Source of the DNA: Triglochin maritima
Lineage: Eukaryota > Streptophyta > Magnoliopsida > Alismatales > Juncaginaceae
NCBI GenBank assembly: GCA_963682175.1
Contig: OY821777.1
Span: 19,984,001-20,048,000 of the forward strand
Direction of reading: 5' to 3'
DNA: 64,000 nt
Part shown: positions 20,266 to 31,769 of the stretch, piece by piece
How positions within the stretch are numbered: position 1 is the first letter of the stretch
Layout of the letters: each line of letters opens with the position of its first letter
The notes under the pieces: generated by a model
The model's input: only the letters and a program-made list of their open reading frames with translations
The model's database searches: none
What the model was told of the DNA's origin: nothing
Made by a program: the position numbers and the translations under genes

Positions 20266-23236
20266 TCAAGGAACATCAAATGAGAACATCAAGTCATGAG
20301 GACCAGAGACTTGCCTAGATGGGCAAACTTCATCGGTACTCTGAAGTGTCATGATGGGTGAAAGGTCAAAGCTGAAAGGCTCGAACCCCTCATGATATTG
20401 GTTGGGTGTGGGCAACATAAATGAATGAAGTTGTGTTGCCTCACTAGGGTTTAGTTTCTCATCGAACAAAACCCTCCAACCAATAGGTGGGTGCATCGGA
20501 ATGAGTTCCTCAAGCTCATTCGATGGATGCAGCAGACCTACATCACTAAGATTGAGGCTTTTCCCCAAGTCATCCAACAATGACCTCCCACCATCATTTA
20601 GATCATCAAGCATAAGCTCGGTCATAGGTGGGTCATTGTTGGAGTCAATATGAAGCTCAAATGGCTCAATGGCTCAATGGCCAATGGTATAGGCATATGA
20701 CGAGGTGTCTCACTCTCACTAGTACTCTCAACTGAATCATGCAACGAACACTCCTTTTGGACATTTATGTTTGAGGCCAACTCACTCTGTTGCATTGCAA
20801 AGACAAGCAATGAGTTTTCGCGGGGCCCACAAATATTCTCAATGCGTTGCATCGGTGTTAGGGGTGTTTGTTGATTTTGCGATGCTTTCTCTAATTGGCG
20901 GATGAGATTTAGATTTAAAGGTTCATCCATGGGTTCCTGTTGCTTACCAGAGTTGAACACATGAAACTCGACACTCATGTTACCGAATGAGAGCTTCATG
21001 AGACCATTTCTACAATTAATTAAGGCGTTGGAAGTTGCCAGAAATGGCTACCCAAAATCAAAGGTATTTGAGAGTAGGTGTTCGCAACAGGATTGATATC
21101 GAGGACAACAAAATCGACTGGAAATATAAAATCTCAAACTTTGATAAACATGTCCTCGATAATCCCCTTTGGAATACAAATGGATCTATCCGCCAATTGG
21201 AGGGTGATCTTAGTTGGTTTCAATTCTCCCAAATTTAACTGTTGACAAACAGAAAATGGGAGGAGGTTGACCGCTGATCCTAAATCAAGCAAAACATTAC
21301 TCATGATAGTGTCCCCTATCGTACACTGAATAGTAGGACACCCAGGGTCCTTGTATTTGTGTAGGCGGGATTGGACAATAGTGAGCTAACATTTGCACCC
21401 AAAAATGTTTTCTTAGGAACATTGGTCTTCCTCTTGGTTGTGCAAAGATCCTTCAACACTTTGGCATATTGAGGTATTTGTTGGATGACATCCAACAAGG
21501 GGATGTTAACCTTCACTTGCTTAAACACCTCTAATATATTATCCATTGTGTCACTCTGCTTTTTGGTTAACCTACTTGGATAGGGAGCTTTTGGCAGGTA
21601 GGTTTTCTGTAGTGCCTGAGAAGGAGGCGTTGGTGTATTACCCTCACCCTCAGCCTCTTCTTCACCACCATTCCCATTAGGGGGCTGCATAGATGGTGGT
21701 GGTGGTAAGGAAATGTGATTGTCAACCTACTTTCCATTCCTTAAGGTCACAATGGAATTGACATGGTGAGCATGTTCCTCCACATGGTTCACTTGCCTCC
21801 CCCGAGGTACCACATTCTCATTTTGTACGTGTTGTTGCTGGTACATGCGGGGGTTAACCTCAGGCTGGCTAGGAAAATACCCTCTCTCTCTTTCATGTAC
21901 AGACTGAGCCAATTGGCCCATCTGAAGCTCTAGAGATTTGATGGTCTGCTGATTTGAAGTGAGAACTTGACTTGTGGATGACATAAAAATTTTCACAGAG
22001 TTCTCAAGTCCACGAGTCAAGTTCTCAAGCATATTAAACCGGGTTTCAAAGTTGTTAGAATTTGGGAAACCTGGTTGTTTGGTGCTTGGAACTTGGGGTT
22101 GCTGATATGAATGAGCATGCATGGGAGATTGGTGTGGTTGATTAGGTGGTCGAGAGGAGTTCGAAGGACCACCCGGGGCATTATTTTAGTGCCATGAAAT
22201 ATTGGGGTGTTTCCTCCATCCAGGATTAGAAGATGATGAGTATGGGTCATTCCTAGCTCTGTCATAGATGGCGTTGACACATTCCATCTCAGGAGGAATG
22301 GACGCACACTCGCTTTCTATATGACCTATCCTACCACATGAATGATAGGGAACTCAACCAAATGTGGACATGTGAGGTGCACTTTGTTTGTTTTGGAGCT
22401 CAATTGAATTCATACGGTGCATTAAAGCCGCCATGCGTGCCTCGGTGGCCGTAGTGGTATCGATAGCAAATGCGGCACCCGATCTAGTCGAGTTGGCATT
22501 CACGATCCTTGCTGCTATACTAGATGATGCAGGTGGTTTCCTTACACTCTCCCATTGCATTGTTTTCTCAGCAATGTCTTCTAGGAAAGTCAATGCCTCC
22601 CTTTCATCCTTTCCCAAGAACTCTCATTGACACATGGACACAAGGAGCGTTCGGGCGGGATGTGAAGACCCTCGTAAACAATCTGACAAAGACGCCACAA
22701 CTCAATGCCATGGTGAGGGCATGAGGATAGTAGCTCCTTGAACCTCTCTAGATATGCATGAAATGTCTCGGTCTCAAGTTGATAGAACGAATTGATTTCG
22801 TTCCTCAATTTTTGAGTCTGATGATTTGGAAAGTATTTCTTGAGGAATGCAGATTGAAACTCTTCCCAAGTCCTAAAGGCATTCGCCTGGTTGCTGTACA
22901 ACCACTTCTTGGCGTCATCCTTCAACGCAAAGGGGCAAGCCTAAGATGGATGGAGTCTGTGTTAAGTTGTTGCAGCTTGAACATAGCACATACCTCCTCA
23001 AATTCCCTGAGAAAGATATAGGGGTCACCTTTCGCAGTGAAATGAGGGAGCATGGAAATGAATTGAGGCTTAACCTCAAAATGGTTCCCATTAGCCTCTG
23101 GTAATACGATGCATGAGGGTAGAGCTGTACGGCTCGGGTAGCATAGATCACGAAGAGGTATGGGAACAACAACTGGAAGCACTGCTGGAGCAGGTGGCTC
23201 CAGCAACTGCTCCTCCTCACGGAAATTAGCAGCCAT
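20266..23236 (-). pseudogene. AthG-2 gag-protease frame, frameshifted
   Basis: It starts at MAANFREEEQLL (23236) and ends in FSFDVP (20266). The gag core, a damaged zinc knuckle region, the N-terminal part of the protease region and the C-terminal extension can be followed in pieces across all three minus frames. The piece at 22922-23236 shifts near 22920. The TGA after SMCQ (about 22628) is identical to the one in AthG-1. A base lost in an A-run near 21355 shifts the protease region. The product would be non-functional. Confidence 0.88.
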
Positions 23237-23970
23237 TGAACCCGGACTGCGTGCGACACGAGAGGAGGAAGGTGTCGAGAAATCGATGACCGAATCCGGA
23301 TTGACAACGCTCCTCGTGAAACGACCACTCTCGTCTCGTGTCCACGAAAGCATGCACAAAGGTGCACACACAAACCACAACTCTTTTTTTTAACAAAGAA
23401 TGTGCGTAGAGGAGAAGACGGGGGAACACAGGAGAGAAAGAATGACTCAGGAGAGAATGGAAGAAGTCCTTATGCTACGGCGGATGGGTACAGGTAGAAG
23501 CACACAAGCAAACAAGGCTCAAGAAATCCTAACGGAAAATAAAGCTAAAATTAAAGATAATCTATATGCCTAAGTCACATACATGATGCATGACCTAAAC
23601 AAAAAGAATTCCTAATCTTTTGCTTTGGGTTTTAGGGTCCAAGTTGCTTAAAAGAGGTTTGATTATGGATCTGGGAACAAACTATAAGTCAAAACATGCC
23701 AAATCAAGTCCCAGATAACTACATCAATTATGCAAATAGACCAAAGAAATGAGAGAGCAAACAGAGGTTACCAGACCGCCAATTGGCGGTCTCAGGCCGC
23801 TGATTGGCGGTCCACAGTGCCCAGCTTGCCTTAAAATTTCTCCAGGTGTTCCTCCTGGCGACTGCAAGCCTCTTGAAACAAGGAAAGACTACAAAACACA
23901 AATTAAATCCACTCGAATCGTCCAAACAAGAGTCTGGACTGACACCTCCCCGGCAACGACACCAAAAACT
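23237..23970 (-). other. AthG-2 5' leader with PBS
   Basis: The 734-bp leader is about 470 bp shorter than in AthG-1, with the deletion junction near 23534. The primer binding site at 23947-23964 keeps 16 of 18 bases of the tRNA-Asp site; its two changes are CpG-type transitions. Paired P1 palindromes lie at 23774-23812. Confidence 0.82.
23774..23812. repeat. Pair of P1 palindromes, 21-bp phase, in AthG-2 leader
   Basis: The perfect GACCGCCAATTGGCGGTC (23774-23791) is followed after 3 bp by GGCCGCTGATTGGCGGTC (23795-23812). Both are identical to the AthG-1 pair. Confidence 0.9.
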
Positions 23971-25334
23971 TGTTGAACGTTTTAATTAAACCGCAAGTGC
24001 ACGGCCGCGTTGAAGCGGTGACAAATACGGGTCGTCCTCTGGGAGGTGAACAACCTCACGTTTGCACGAAATCAAGTGGCGAAAAAATGGAGAAGCGGGT
24101 TGATTATGCTACTCTACGCTACACTACACTACACTACGAAGTATGAAATGCGAAAGAAAGCAACAAACGATTAACTAAAACTTAACTAAGAACGAAAGAT
24201 GAGTGCTGGAATTCAGAAATGGAAAACCCCTAAGGGGTGGAGTGAGTGCACACATGCAAAGAGGTGAGTGTTGAACACATTCTTTAAGCACAAATGAAGG
24301 TGGTGTTATCATGAATAGGAAGTGTCTAAATGTTATGGCAAAACCTATCAATCTATTCACCAACCTAGTTGATTACATTTACATATGCAAGTTGTTTATT
24401 TCAGAACCTAAACAAGCATGAGAGGTGTCTAATCATTTTGGCAAAACTCATCAAGTTATAAATTCTATCCTAAACAAGCAAGCATACATTCATGTTTTAT
24501 CAACACATTATAAATAAAGCATTCATTCCATTCTCTAATGCATGTATGAACATCTACTCCACCCCTCAAAGGGGATGGAACTACTCACTACACATTATAC
24601 TAATTATTAAACTAAGCAAGGAAAACATATTAACTAAGCTACTAAAACTAATGAAATGAAATTGAACAAAGTAAAACAAGCAAAATGAAACTAATAACAT
24701 AACAAAGAAGCTTTTATTAACAAATGACTGACATTTCAAGTAGCATCCTCCTACATTAGTGTGTGCTTCAAGGCCTCACTTCTAGTAGGAAGAATAGCCA
24801 CTCAAAATATGGAGTGATTACATTAAAAGGTGAAGAGTTCTATTTATAGCCATAGAAAAAGGCACTTCGGGACAATCCCCTGACGTGGGACTAAACAAAT
24901 ACAAAAAATAGCCTAAACATTCTTTAATACATGTGCTGGAGAAATTAGGGCGGATCCAGAGTGCCTATTAGGGTTGGATTGGGTTGAAATTTGTTGTGGG
25001 CTTTTTTTGCTGGTATTGTTTGTCTTTGATGCGGTTACTTGACTTGTTGGAGCTCCGACCCGAATAGAATTGCCAAAATACTCCCCATGATGGTGTGAAG
25101 TTTTCTGTTTTGCTCTTTGATCCTTTGGTCTTACGTTCATGTCCTTCTCCCTTGCATCTTAGTCCCTACATCTCACAATTTAGTCCTTTTTCCCAGCTTT
25201 TGGGTCCTTTTATGCTTCATCTCTTCAATCCTATTTATTTCTAAAATTCAAACATAAAACTCGTAACATAGCATTGTTTAGGTGAAAGATAATGGATATA
25301 AGATGCAAATATGAGCATGAAATGATGTCAATCA
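23971..25334 (-). repeat. AthG-2 5' LTR
   Basis: This 1364-bp LTR pairs with 17888-19271. The U3 segment that carries P1 in the other LTR has collapsed near 24955-24975, accounting for most of the 20-bp length difference. Confidence 0.9.
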
Positions 25335-25372
25335 GATGCCACCTAGGATTAAGTTCAATTCTCAATAACATG

Positions 25373-26618
25373 CTTCGACTTGGAAAGCATAATAACATAA
25401 TTTGGGGAGTTCAGCTAGGTGACAAAAGCGCCTAAATAATGAACATGCAATACACAGACGACACAATGTTATTCCTATGGTCAAATGAGCAAATATCATT
25501 AATAGAAAAAGAATTCTGATTATTTTCGAATTGATGTCAGGATTGAAAATCAAATTTTGAAAAATCTTGCATTAGCAACACTCATGAAACTCCCAAATCA
25601 TTAACCATATTTCAAAATATTCTGGGATGTGACTCGGGCAGTCTACCTTTTAAATACCTAAGGATCCACTCTCTCCTCTCCAGGGGCCTAGCACGGCCTG
25701 GGCTCTGGTTCTTAACAAAATGAGAAGCAAGGTTGGTAGTTGGAAAACATAAAATCTCTCCTTGGAAAGCCGAGTAGAAATGATAAATTCCATACTCACA
25801 CCAATTGCTTCTTGCCACCTTAGCTTCACCCAAACTGCCAAGGGATTTTGAAAGAAATGGAGCAAATCCGTAGGAACTTCCAATGGAACAACGCGGTGGA
25901 AAATTCCCTAACCACAAATCCTTTTCAGTTGGGAAAGAGTTTTCAATTAAAGCTAAAAAATGGGAAGGATTTGGAATTCTAAATCTACACAACATTCCCT
26001 TAGCTTGCGACTTAAAAAACCTTGGGGGCTTCTGTCTAGACAAACAAGTATCTATCAAACGATATTCAGGAGTAAATACCAGGACTCCAACTCCAAGCTA
26101 GGAATTCTCCTAGCATCTAGACACAAACTTGCACCGTTTTGGTGAGATCTAGCTGATTGCATTCATCTTCTCTGCAACTTTGGCACCATAACATTAGGAA
26201 ATGGCAAAACAACATTGTTCTGGTTCGATCATTGGTTCAGAGATTGCTCGTCAAGTAAGCTATGGCCGGATATCTACTATCAAGCTATGTACCCCTAGAT
26301 CACACTGGATAAAATATGAGGGAATAATCCTCTCCAAAGGAATCTATCTTACGACCAATTACTTAGATTATACTCTACAATTTTAGGCTTTAATTTCACC
26401 ATCAGCAAACCAAGACAAAAGAGCTTGGAAACTTCACCAAAAGGGTACGTTCACAGTATGGATCATATGTAAGCTACTTACGGATGGGGGAACACATTAT
26501 CCATTAATGTGACAAAATTGGAAATCTAAATGTCTGCCCAAAGTGTGTATTTTTACATGGCTACTTAGGGAGAATAAACTACTCACTAAGGATAATCTAA
26601 TACGGAAGAATGTATCGG
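25373..26618 (+). pseudogene. LINE ORF2: RT C-terminal half, thumb and start of zf-RVT
   Basis: The LINE resumes after the Copia-A duplication with MLRLGKHNNIIWGVQLGDK. It then shows MQYTDDTMLF (catalytic DD at 25457-25462; the usual motif is YADD), KSCISNTHETP, LPFKYL and, in shifted frames, GNGKTTLFWFDHW. At 26520-26610 it reads KSKCLPKVCIFTWLLRENKL, the start of the zf-RVT domain. Stops and shifts are numerous. The piece ends at ATCGG (26614-26618), the target of a solo LTR. Confidence 0.88.
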
Positions 26619-28770
26619 TGTTAGAACCTAAACCTAGGTTAGAGGGGATAATGGAAGATTAGAGTTGGCTTTGCATGGGGAAGTGTGGTGTGCATGGGGA
26701 AGGGAAGGGAGGCGAGCACTGTGGACGTGAGGGGGAGGTGTGGGCTGGTGTGTAGGGTTACTGTGGAGAGGAGATGGGTTAAAACGTGGTTTCTTTCTCT
26801 CTCTCTCTCTCACATTCTCTCCATTCACTCATTCTCTCTCTTTTCTCTTGTGCGGCGAGCAGCTGAGGAGGAGACGACGCCAGTGGCGTGAGGCGTGCGG
26901 AGGACGTGCGTGAGGAGGTCACCAGAGGCAACGGGCGCGAGCGGAGCTCCGACGGTTGCGTTGTCTTCTTTGAGGTATGCCGCTCTCTAGTGTGGTTTTA
27001 TTGTTAACCCTCAAGAGAGGGTTGTGTTGGTCGGTCGGAGGATGTCGGAGACCTCTCCGACGTTGAGTTTTGGTGGAGAAACCTCGGCTGGCACGAGGTT
27101 GAAGACGACCAACGGTCGACCGGGCCCTTCAGGCGGTCGACCGAATGCATGTATTTTGTCTGTCTGTTGTGCTTCGGTCGACCGGGTCCTTGTGTTCGGT
27201 CGACCGAAACTTAAGTTTATTGGTTTATTATGCATGCCGTTCGGACGTTGGTTTTATTTCCGTCGACCGTTATATGACGTAGAATAATAGGTTGACCCTA
27301 TCTGTTATCGGTCGACCGAGACCCCTGAGTCGGTCGACCGATAGTTTAAAATGATGTAGAAATGCCATGTTAGTTTTCGGTCGACCGGGACCCCGGAGTC
27401 GGTCGACCGATAGATTGATTTTATTGTTGACCAGACTCCGGATTTTGACCTCGTTCGGTCGACCGGTTTTAGACCTTCGGTAGACCGTTGGGGATTGTGT
27501 TTTGAGCGCAGCGGTAGACCGTGTTAGGCGTACGGTCAGCCGATTCCTTTCTGGAACCGGTCGACCAAATCACCTCTTCCGGTTGACCGTTTGGGCCCAG
27601 GACAGAATTCCTGGTTGCCTTTTTGAATGCCAATTTTGTCCACGGAAACCCGTGTCCTCGCCTTGTGCGTGAGCCGGGAGGTGACGGTAGGCGCGTTCTG
27701 CGTGCCTGCCCAGGGACCGCCGTTGGGAAGAGTGTGGGTGTTCGGGACGCGTCACCTCCATGTATGGAGCGTGACTAATGTGTTGGATGGATTGGACATA
27801 TTGTAGTATAGCAGGCCTGAGAGATCGCGGATCCCAATGTTGATGTTTGTGCGGGCACGCAACTGGCATTGGGTGAGGTGACTACCGGCCTACGGGCTAC
27901 GGAGGTCGCTGCCCTGTTTTTATAGCGGCGCGGTTGGTGTTTGCGGCTCGTGGAGCCTGATGACCTGGCAGACTTCGGTCTGGACCCGTCTGATGCTGTG
28001 CCGGACGTTGTGATGGACCACCGATGCTGTGCCGGTGATGCCGCCGAGGTTGTACCGGCGATGATGATTGTTGGGCCGAGGCTGTTCCGGCTATGTTGAT
28101 TCCTCGACTGGGCACCTATCGAGATGATGTTGTTATACCTTCCGGGCGACGGCCCCGTTGGTCCTCGTGGCTCCGACCACAGAGATTTGCAAATCTGTAT
28201 TCTATTGGCCCGCAGGCGTGACAGAGGCTCCCCGCCGAACCCTTGAGTAGTGTAGCCGCGTGTGGGGGGTGCGATGTCGCGTGCTGTAAGACTGCATGTG
28301 CCTGCAGTAGGTCTCCTCGGGAGACTCGATGTTGACTGTTGGACTGATGTATTGTTTTACCCTTCGGGGGAACTGTTTTTCCATTCTGTCGATGTCATGA
28401 CATGCTACTAGTATGATAGGTTCATTTGTGTAATGCATGCATATAGGTGAGTTGGCATACGGGGGTTCCTTCTGGAAACTCAGGCATTGTTGTTATATAT
28501 TTTTCAGGACCGCAGTAGGTCCAGTTGGGTGGTGATCGGCGGGCACGCGCATTTTGGAGTTGGATTCTCTTCTCGGACCGCTGAGGTCGACATGATTACG
28601 TTTTATTATCTTTTGTCATTTTGTTGTAATCATGTATCATTTTGACAAACTCTGATGTAATTTTGGTGCACCGCTATTTGTTTATGAGAAGTAACAGTCC
28701 CGTCTTTGATTATTGAGTTTCTTTGTCTTGATTAATTTTTTTTGAATTTCCGCTGTTTCGGGATGTTACA
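26619..28770 (+). mobile_element. Chromovirus-type solo LTR with a dense palindrome array
   Basis: This 2152-bp solo LTR has perfect duplications ATCGG (26614-26618 and 28771-28775) and TG...CA ends (TGTTAGAACC...GGGATGTTACA). Its end and internal stretches (for example GAGAGATCGCGGATCCCAATG near 27820) match the Chromo-1 LTR, so it belongs to a related family. The U3 holds about 15 copies of CGGTCGACCG or near variants (27113-27589). No gene is seen. It splits the LINE zf-RVT domain. Confidence 0.9.
27113..27589. repeat. Array of CGGTCGACCG palindromes (P2), many pairs at 22-bp spacing
   Basis: At least 15 perfect or near copies occur in about 480 bp. Start-to-start spacing of exactly 22 bp is seen at 27309/27331, 27378/27400, 27456/27478 and 27558/27580. 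Variants mostly differ by single transitions. Confidence 0.85.
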
Positions 28771-28775
28771 ATCGG

Positions 28776-29590
28776 TATGCCCTACTTGTCCACTCCGTGG
28801 TGTTGATGATGAAACGGTTGAGCATCTTTTTTTAATTGTGACTATGCTAGTCACTTTTAGGGTCTTTGCGCCAACGCCAACCTAAATATCTTACCAAACA
28901 ATAATTATGAATTTTGAAGTTGTATCGGTAATTGTCTTGATTTAGATAACGAGCATTGAAATTGTCTTATAAATGCTTTTTGGTGGAGTATCTGGTTGGA
29001 ACGTATTAATAGAAATTTTCACGTTCATGCAATTTCATTCAATAACTTAATGTCTAATTGTTTTGATCTCATTGCATTGGGGACAAGGTCACTCAAATGA
29101 GACGGCAATTTATTACAACATGAGGCTCAAAAGAGAGCCTGACCACAAGTTATCCCTGTTGCATCCGTGGACATTGTGGCCACTCAGTTGGCACCTCAAG
29201 TTGCCCTCTAGACCTCCTCTCTGGTAGTTATTGGGACGTCGACTTTCGGCCATGTTGAACGCATCGAGCAGGATGCCCGAGAGAAGCTGGAAGTGGAAGA
29301 AGCAAGGGTACGGGACATCAAAGAGAGGCAGCAATACTTCGAGGAATATGCATGCTCCCACTTGCTTCCGAAGTGTCTCCGATGAACAAGACTTTGTCGT
29401 TCTCGTTTCTGTCTTTAGGAGTCTTATGTGTTCTCCTTGACGTTGTGGTTGTCGTTGTACTAGGCTAAGGTGATCAAACTTACGTGGATTTTTCTTGTTT
29501 TGTACTCTGGTTGGGGTGTTGTGGTCATAACACCCAAAACCTTTTTGTGATTAATTAAAGGAAATCACCGCTTTATCAAAAAAAGAAAAA
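28776..29590 (+). pseudogene. LINE ORF2 C-terminus and 3' end
   Basis: Directly after the solo LTR duplication the zf-RVT finger resumes as CPTCPLRGVDDETVEHLF. A later run at about 28970-29010 reads NAFWWSIWLERINRNFHVH, a typical end of plant LINE ORF2. The sequence after about 29440 looks like a 3' UTR and ends in an A-rich tail near 29575-29590. It is non-functional. Confidence 0.82.
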
Positions 29591-29783
29591 TCTCAATTAT
29601 GTTTAGATGGAAATTAATGTCCACAACACCTTATTGACTAGAAGTTCAAGCTACACAACGTTCTACCCAATATGGTGAATCTAAATGATGTTCCTGGTTT
29701 TTCGATATTCAAAAAGTAGGAGAGAAGATAATGCAACGTACATTAAGCTAAACCAATTAGGATAATCTTGAAAATAGATCATG
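29591..29783. other. Unassigned spacer between LINE end and Chromo-1
   Basis: A 193-bp AT-rich stretch follows the LINE tail. It ends in TCATG, the Chromo-1 target duplication. No frame, repeat or signal was recognised. Confidence 0.5.
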
Positions 29784-31747
29784 TGTAACATCCCAGAACA
29801 ACGAAAAATTTAAAATTTAAACAATAAAGAGATCTCAAGACAACGACAATCCAAGCTGGAATGTTACTCATAAATATAACAAGTTGGTGCACCAAATACA
29901 ATAGAGTTTGTCAAAATACATGATTACATCAATACAACGAAAGACAGATACAAGTAATCATGATGACCTCGAAGAGTCCGAAGAGGATCCTGGACCCAAA
30001 ATGTGTGCGCCCGCTGTCACCACCCGACAGAACCTACTACGGTCCTAAAACATGAATCAACAATAATGCCTGGGTTTCACATTAGGAAACCCCATATGCC
30101 AAGCTCGCCTCTATGAAGGGGTAAAACGGTAAATGAACCAATCATACTAGTAGCATGTCATATCAACATCTGCAATGCAACAAATCGCCTCCAAGGGGTA
30201 AAACGGGACCTCAGTCCCACAACAACAACAAATACCCTCAAATGGTCAACAAGGACATCAGTCCAGCAACAATATCGGGCCTCCCTCGGAAACCAACCGT
30301 AGGCAGTTAAGGTCTTACGGACAGTACGCAATGCACCCCGACACGCGACTACTCGAACCAAAGGGATCGGTGAGGAGAATTCACACTTCCGCACAAAGCG
30401 AACCACGTGGTCTACACCAACCCGGAGGCCGTAGCACGGTCGGTCCAACCATTCCCCGATAGGTGCCCAATCGAGGAATCATTGCCGGAACAACATCGGC
30501 AGCATCGCCGACACAACATCGGCGGTACAACATACGTCCGACACAACATCAGACAACACAACAAGCCGGAACATCGTCGGCAACATCATCACCGGCACAA
30601 ACCTCGGCGGCATCGCCGGCACAACCTGACGGTACAACATACGTCCGACACAACATCAGACGAGTCCATACCGTAGTCTGCAGGGTCATCATGCTCCAAG
30701 AGCCAACCATAACATGCATTGGGATCCGTGATCTCTCAGGTCTGCTACTTTACAGATAGTCAAGCAACGACACGTCACACCACAGTCCATCAATGGAGGT
30801 AGCACGACCCAAGTATCCACACTCTTCCATATGGTGGTCCCTGGGCAAGTACGAGCAACGTACCCGCCATTGCCTCCCAGCTCATCTCTAAGAGAGGGCA
30901 CGAGTTTCAGTGGACAAAGTTGACACAGCGTAAGGACCAGGAATTTAGTTCTACGTACAAACGGTCGACCGAAATAGGCATTCCGGTCGACCATTCCCAA
31001 TAGGTTCGGTCGACCAAAAGTCTCCAACGATCGAACTCCTTGCGTATTACTTAAGTCCCAACGGTCGAACACCAATCTAAAACCGATCAATTGAATATAG
31101 GGTCAAAATCATACAAGTCTAATCGGTCGACCGACTCGGAGGTCCCAGTCGACCGAAAACTACCAGGGGTATCCTAATAGTCTGGGTCATAACGGTCGAT
31201 TAAGATATACAATCGGTCGAATAGCAAACAATATAATTAAGTTCACTTAAGTTCCGGTCAGACCAAAGGTCTGAAACGATCAACCTAAAACTAACAGGCA
31301 ATCCTCCGATCCACCAGCACACGCACAACCAGTTGACCGCCACATGGCATCGTTCGACGGGTGATGGTTAAAGTAGGGCAAAAACACTAAACCGTGCGCA
31401 CGTTGGAGATTCGCTCAACGTCACCACCCGACAGAAACATCCAATCCAACGAGCCTCACGTCCGCACCTTCGTTGCGCCAAGCTCACCTCCACCCGCCGG
31501 AGCCGTGTCCAGCACCTCTGGATCGCCGGAAAAGGAAGAGAAAGTGAGAGAGATGAGGTGAAGAGTGGACGTGAGATGGAAAATGGAAGAAGAGAAGAGG
31601 AAGGAGAGAAGAACATTGGTTTTTCTCTTCATCCCAAAACGAACCCAACCCATCACCCTACACCACTCAATACACCCATCAAACCTTCCTCCATCCACAT
31701 GCTACCCACCTCCTCCAACAGTACCCAAGAAGGGTAGGGACATGACA
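29784..31747 (-). repeat. Chromo-1 3' LTR
   Basis: This 1964-bp LTR begins TGTAACATCC and ends ACATGACA in window sense. A purine-rich tract in element sense (31748-31762) adjoins it. Clusters of P2 palindromes lie between 30962 and about 31350. The numerous short frames on both strands are not credible. Confidence 0.88.
30962..31460. repeat. P2 palindrome cluster in Chromo-1 3' LTR
   Basis: Copies at 30962, 30984 and 31007 are spaced 22 and 23 bp. Further diverged copies occur near 31122, 31150 and 31200. The matching cluster in the 5' LTR remnant spans about 35010-35480. Confidence 0.78.
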
Positions 31748-31769
31748 ATCCACCCACTTTAAAAGGATT

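Larger units (their letters stand above)
17888..25334 (-). mobile_element. AthG-2: rearranged Athila-type gag-protease element
   Basis: It inserted into the Copia-A 5' LTR with duplication GATGT (17883-17887; GATGC at 25335-25339). LTRs of 1384 and 1364 bp flank an interior lacking its first 660 bp next to the 3' LTR. In place of that sequence is a 77-bp copy of the right flank (19272-19348). The 5' leader has a deletion of about 480 bp. The gag-protease frame is broken by stops and shifts. No RT or integrase was seen. Confidence 0.9.
5742..25367 (-). mobile_element. Copia-A: Ty1/Copia element, internally deleted, with two nested AthG insertions
   Basis: The element is bounded by ACATG duplications at 5737-5741 and 25368-25372. 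Its left LTR is 637 bp. The right LTR adds up to the same length once AthG-2 is removed (17279-17887 plus 25340-25367). A primer binding site for tRNA-iMet adjoins the right LTR, so it reads on the minus strand. Its own body runs gag, RT, RNase H. Protease and integrase are missing. AthG-1 sits in the coding region and AthG-2 in the 5' LTR. It interrupts the LINE RT. Confidence 0.92.

Noticed and set aside
21340..21375. A frameshift shared by AthG-2 and the plus-strand AthG copy as evidence of common descent
   Set aside because: Both shift at the same short A-run, but the lost base differs (an A in one, a C in the other), so they are probably independent.
27113..27589. CRISPR-like regularly spaced repeats
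   Set aside because: The repeats are 10-bp palindromes with short variable gaps inside a plant LTR that has target duplications; there are no uniform spacers and no cas genes.
27024..28438. GC-richer frames in the solo LTR that could be a host gene
   Set aside because: The whole interval is bounded by ATCGG duplications with TG...CA ends and is homologous to the Chromo-1 LTR.
29113..29440. Overlapping frames on both strands as a possible gene
   Set aside because: The interval is the LINE ORF2 C-terminus and 3' UTR; the frames lack motifs and conflict with the LINE reading.
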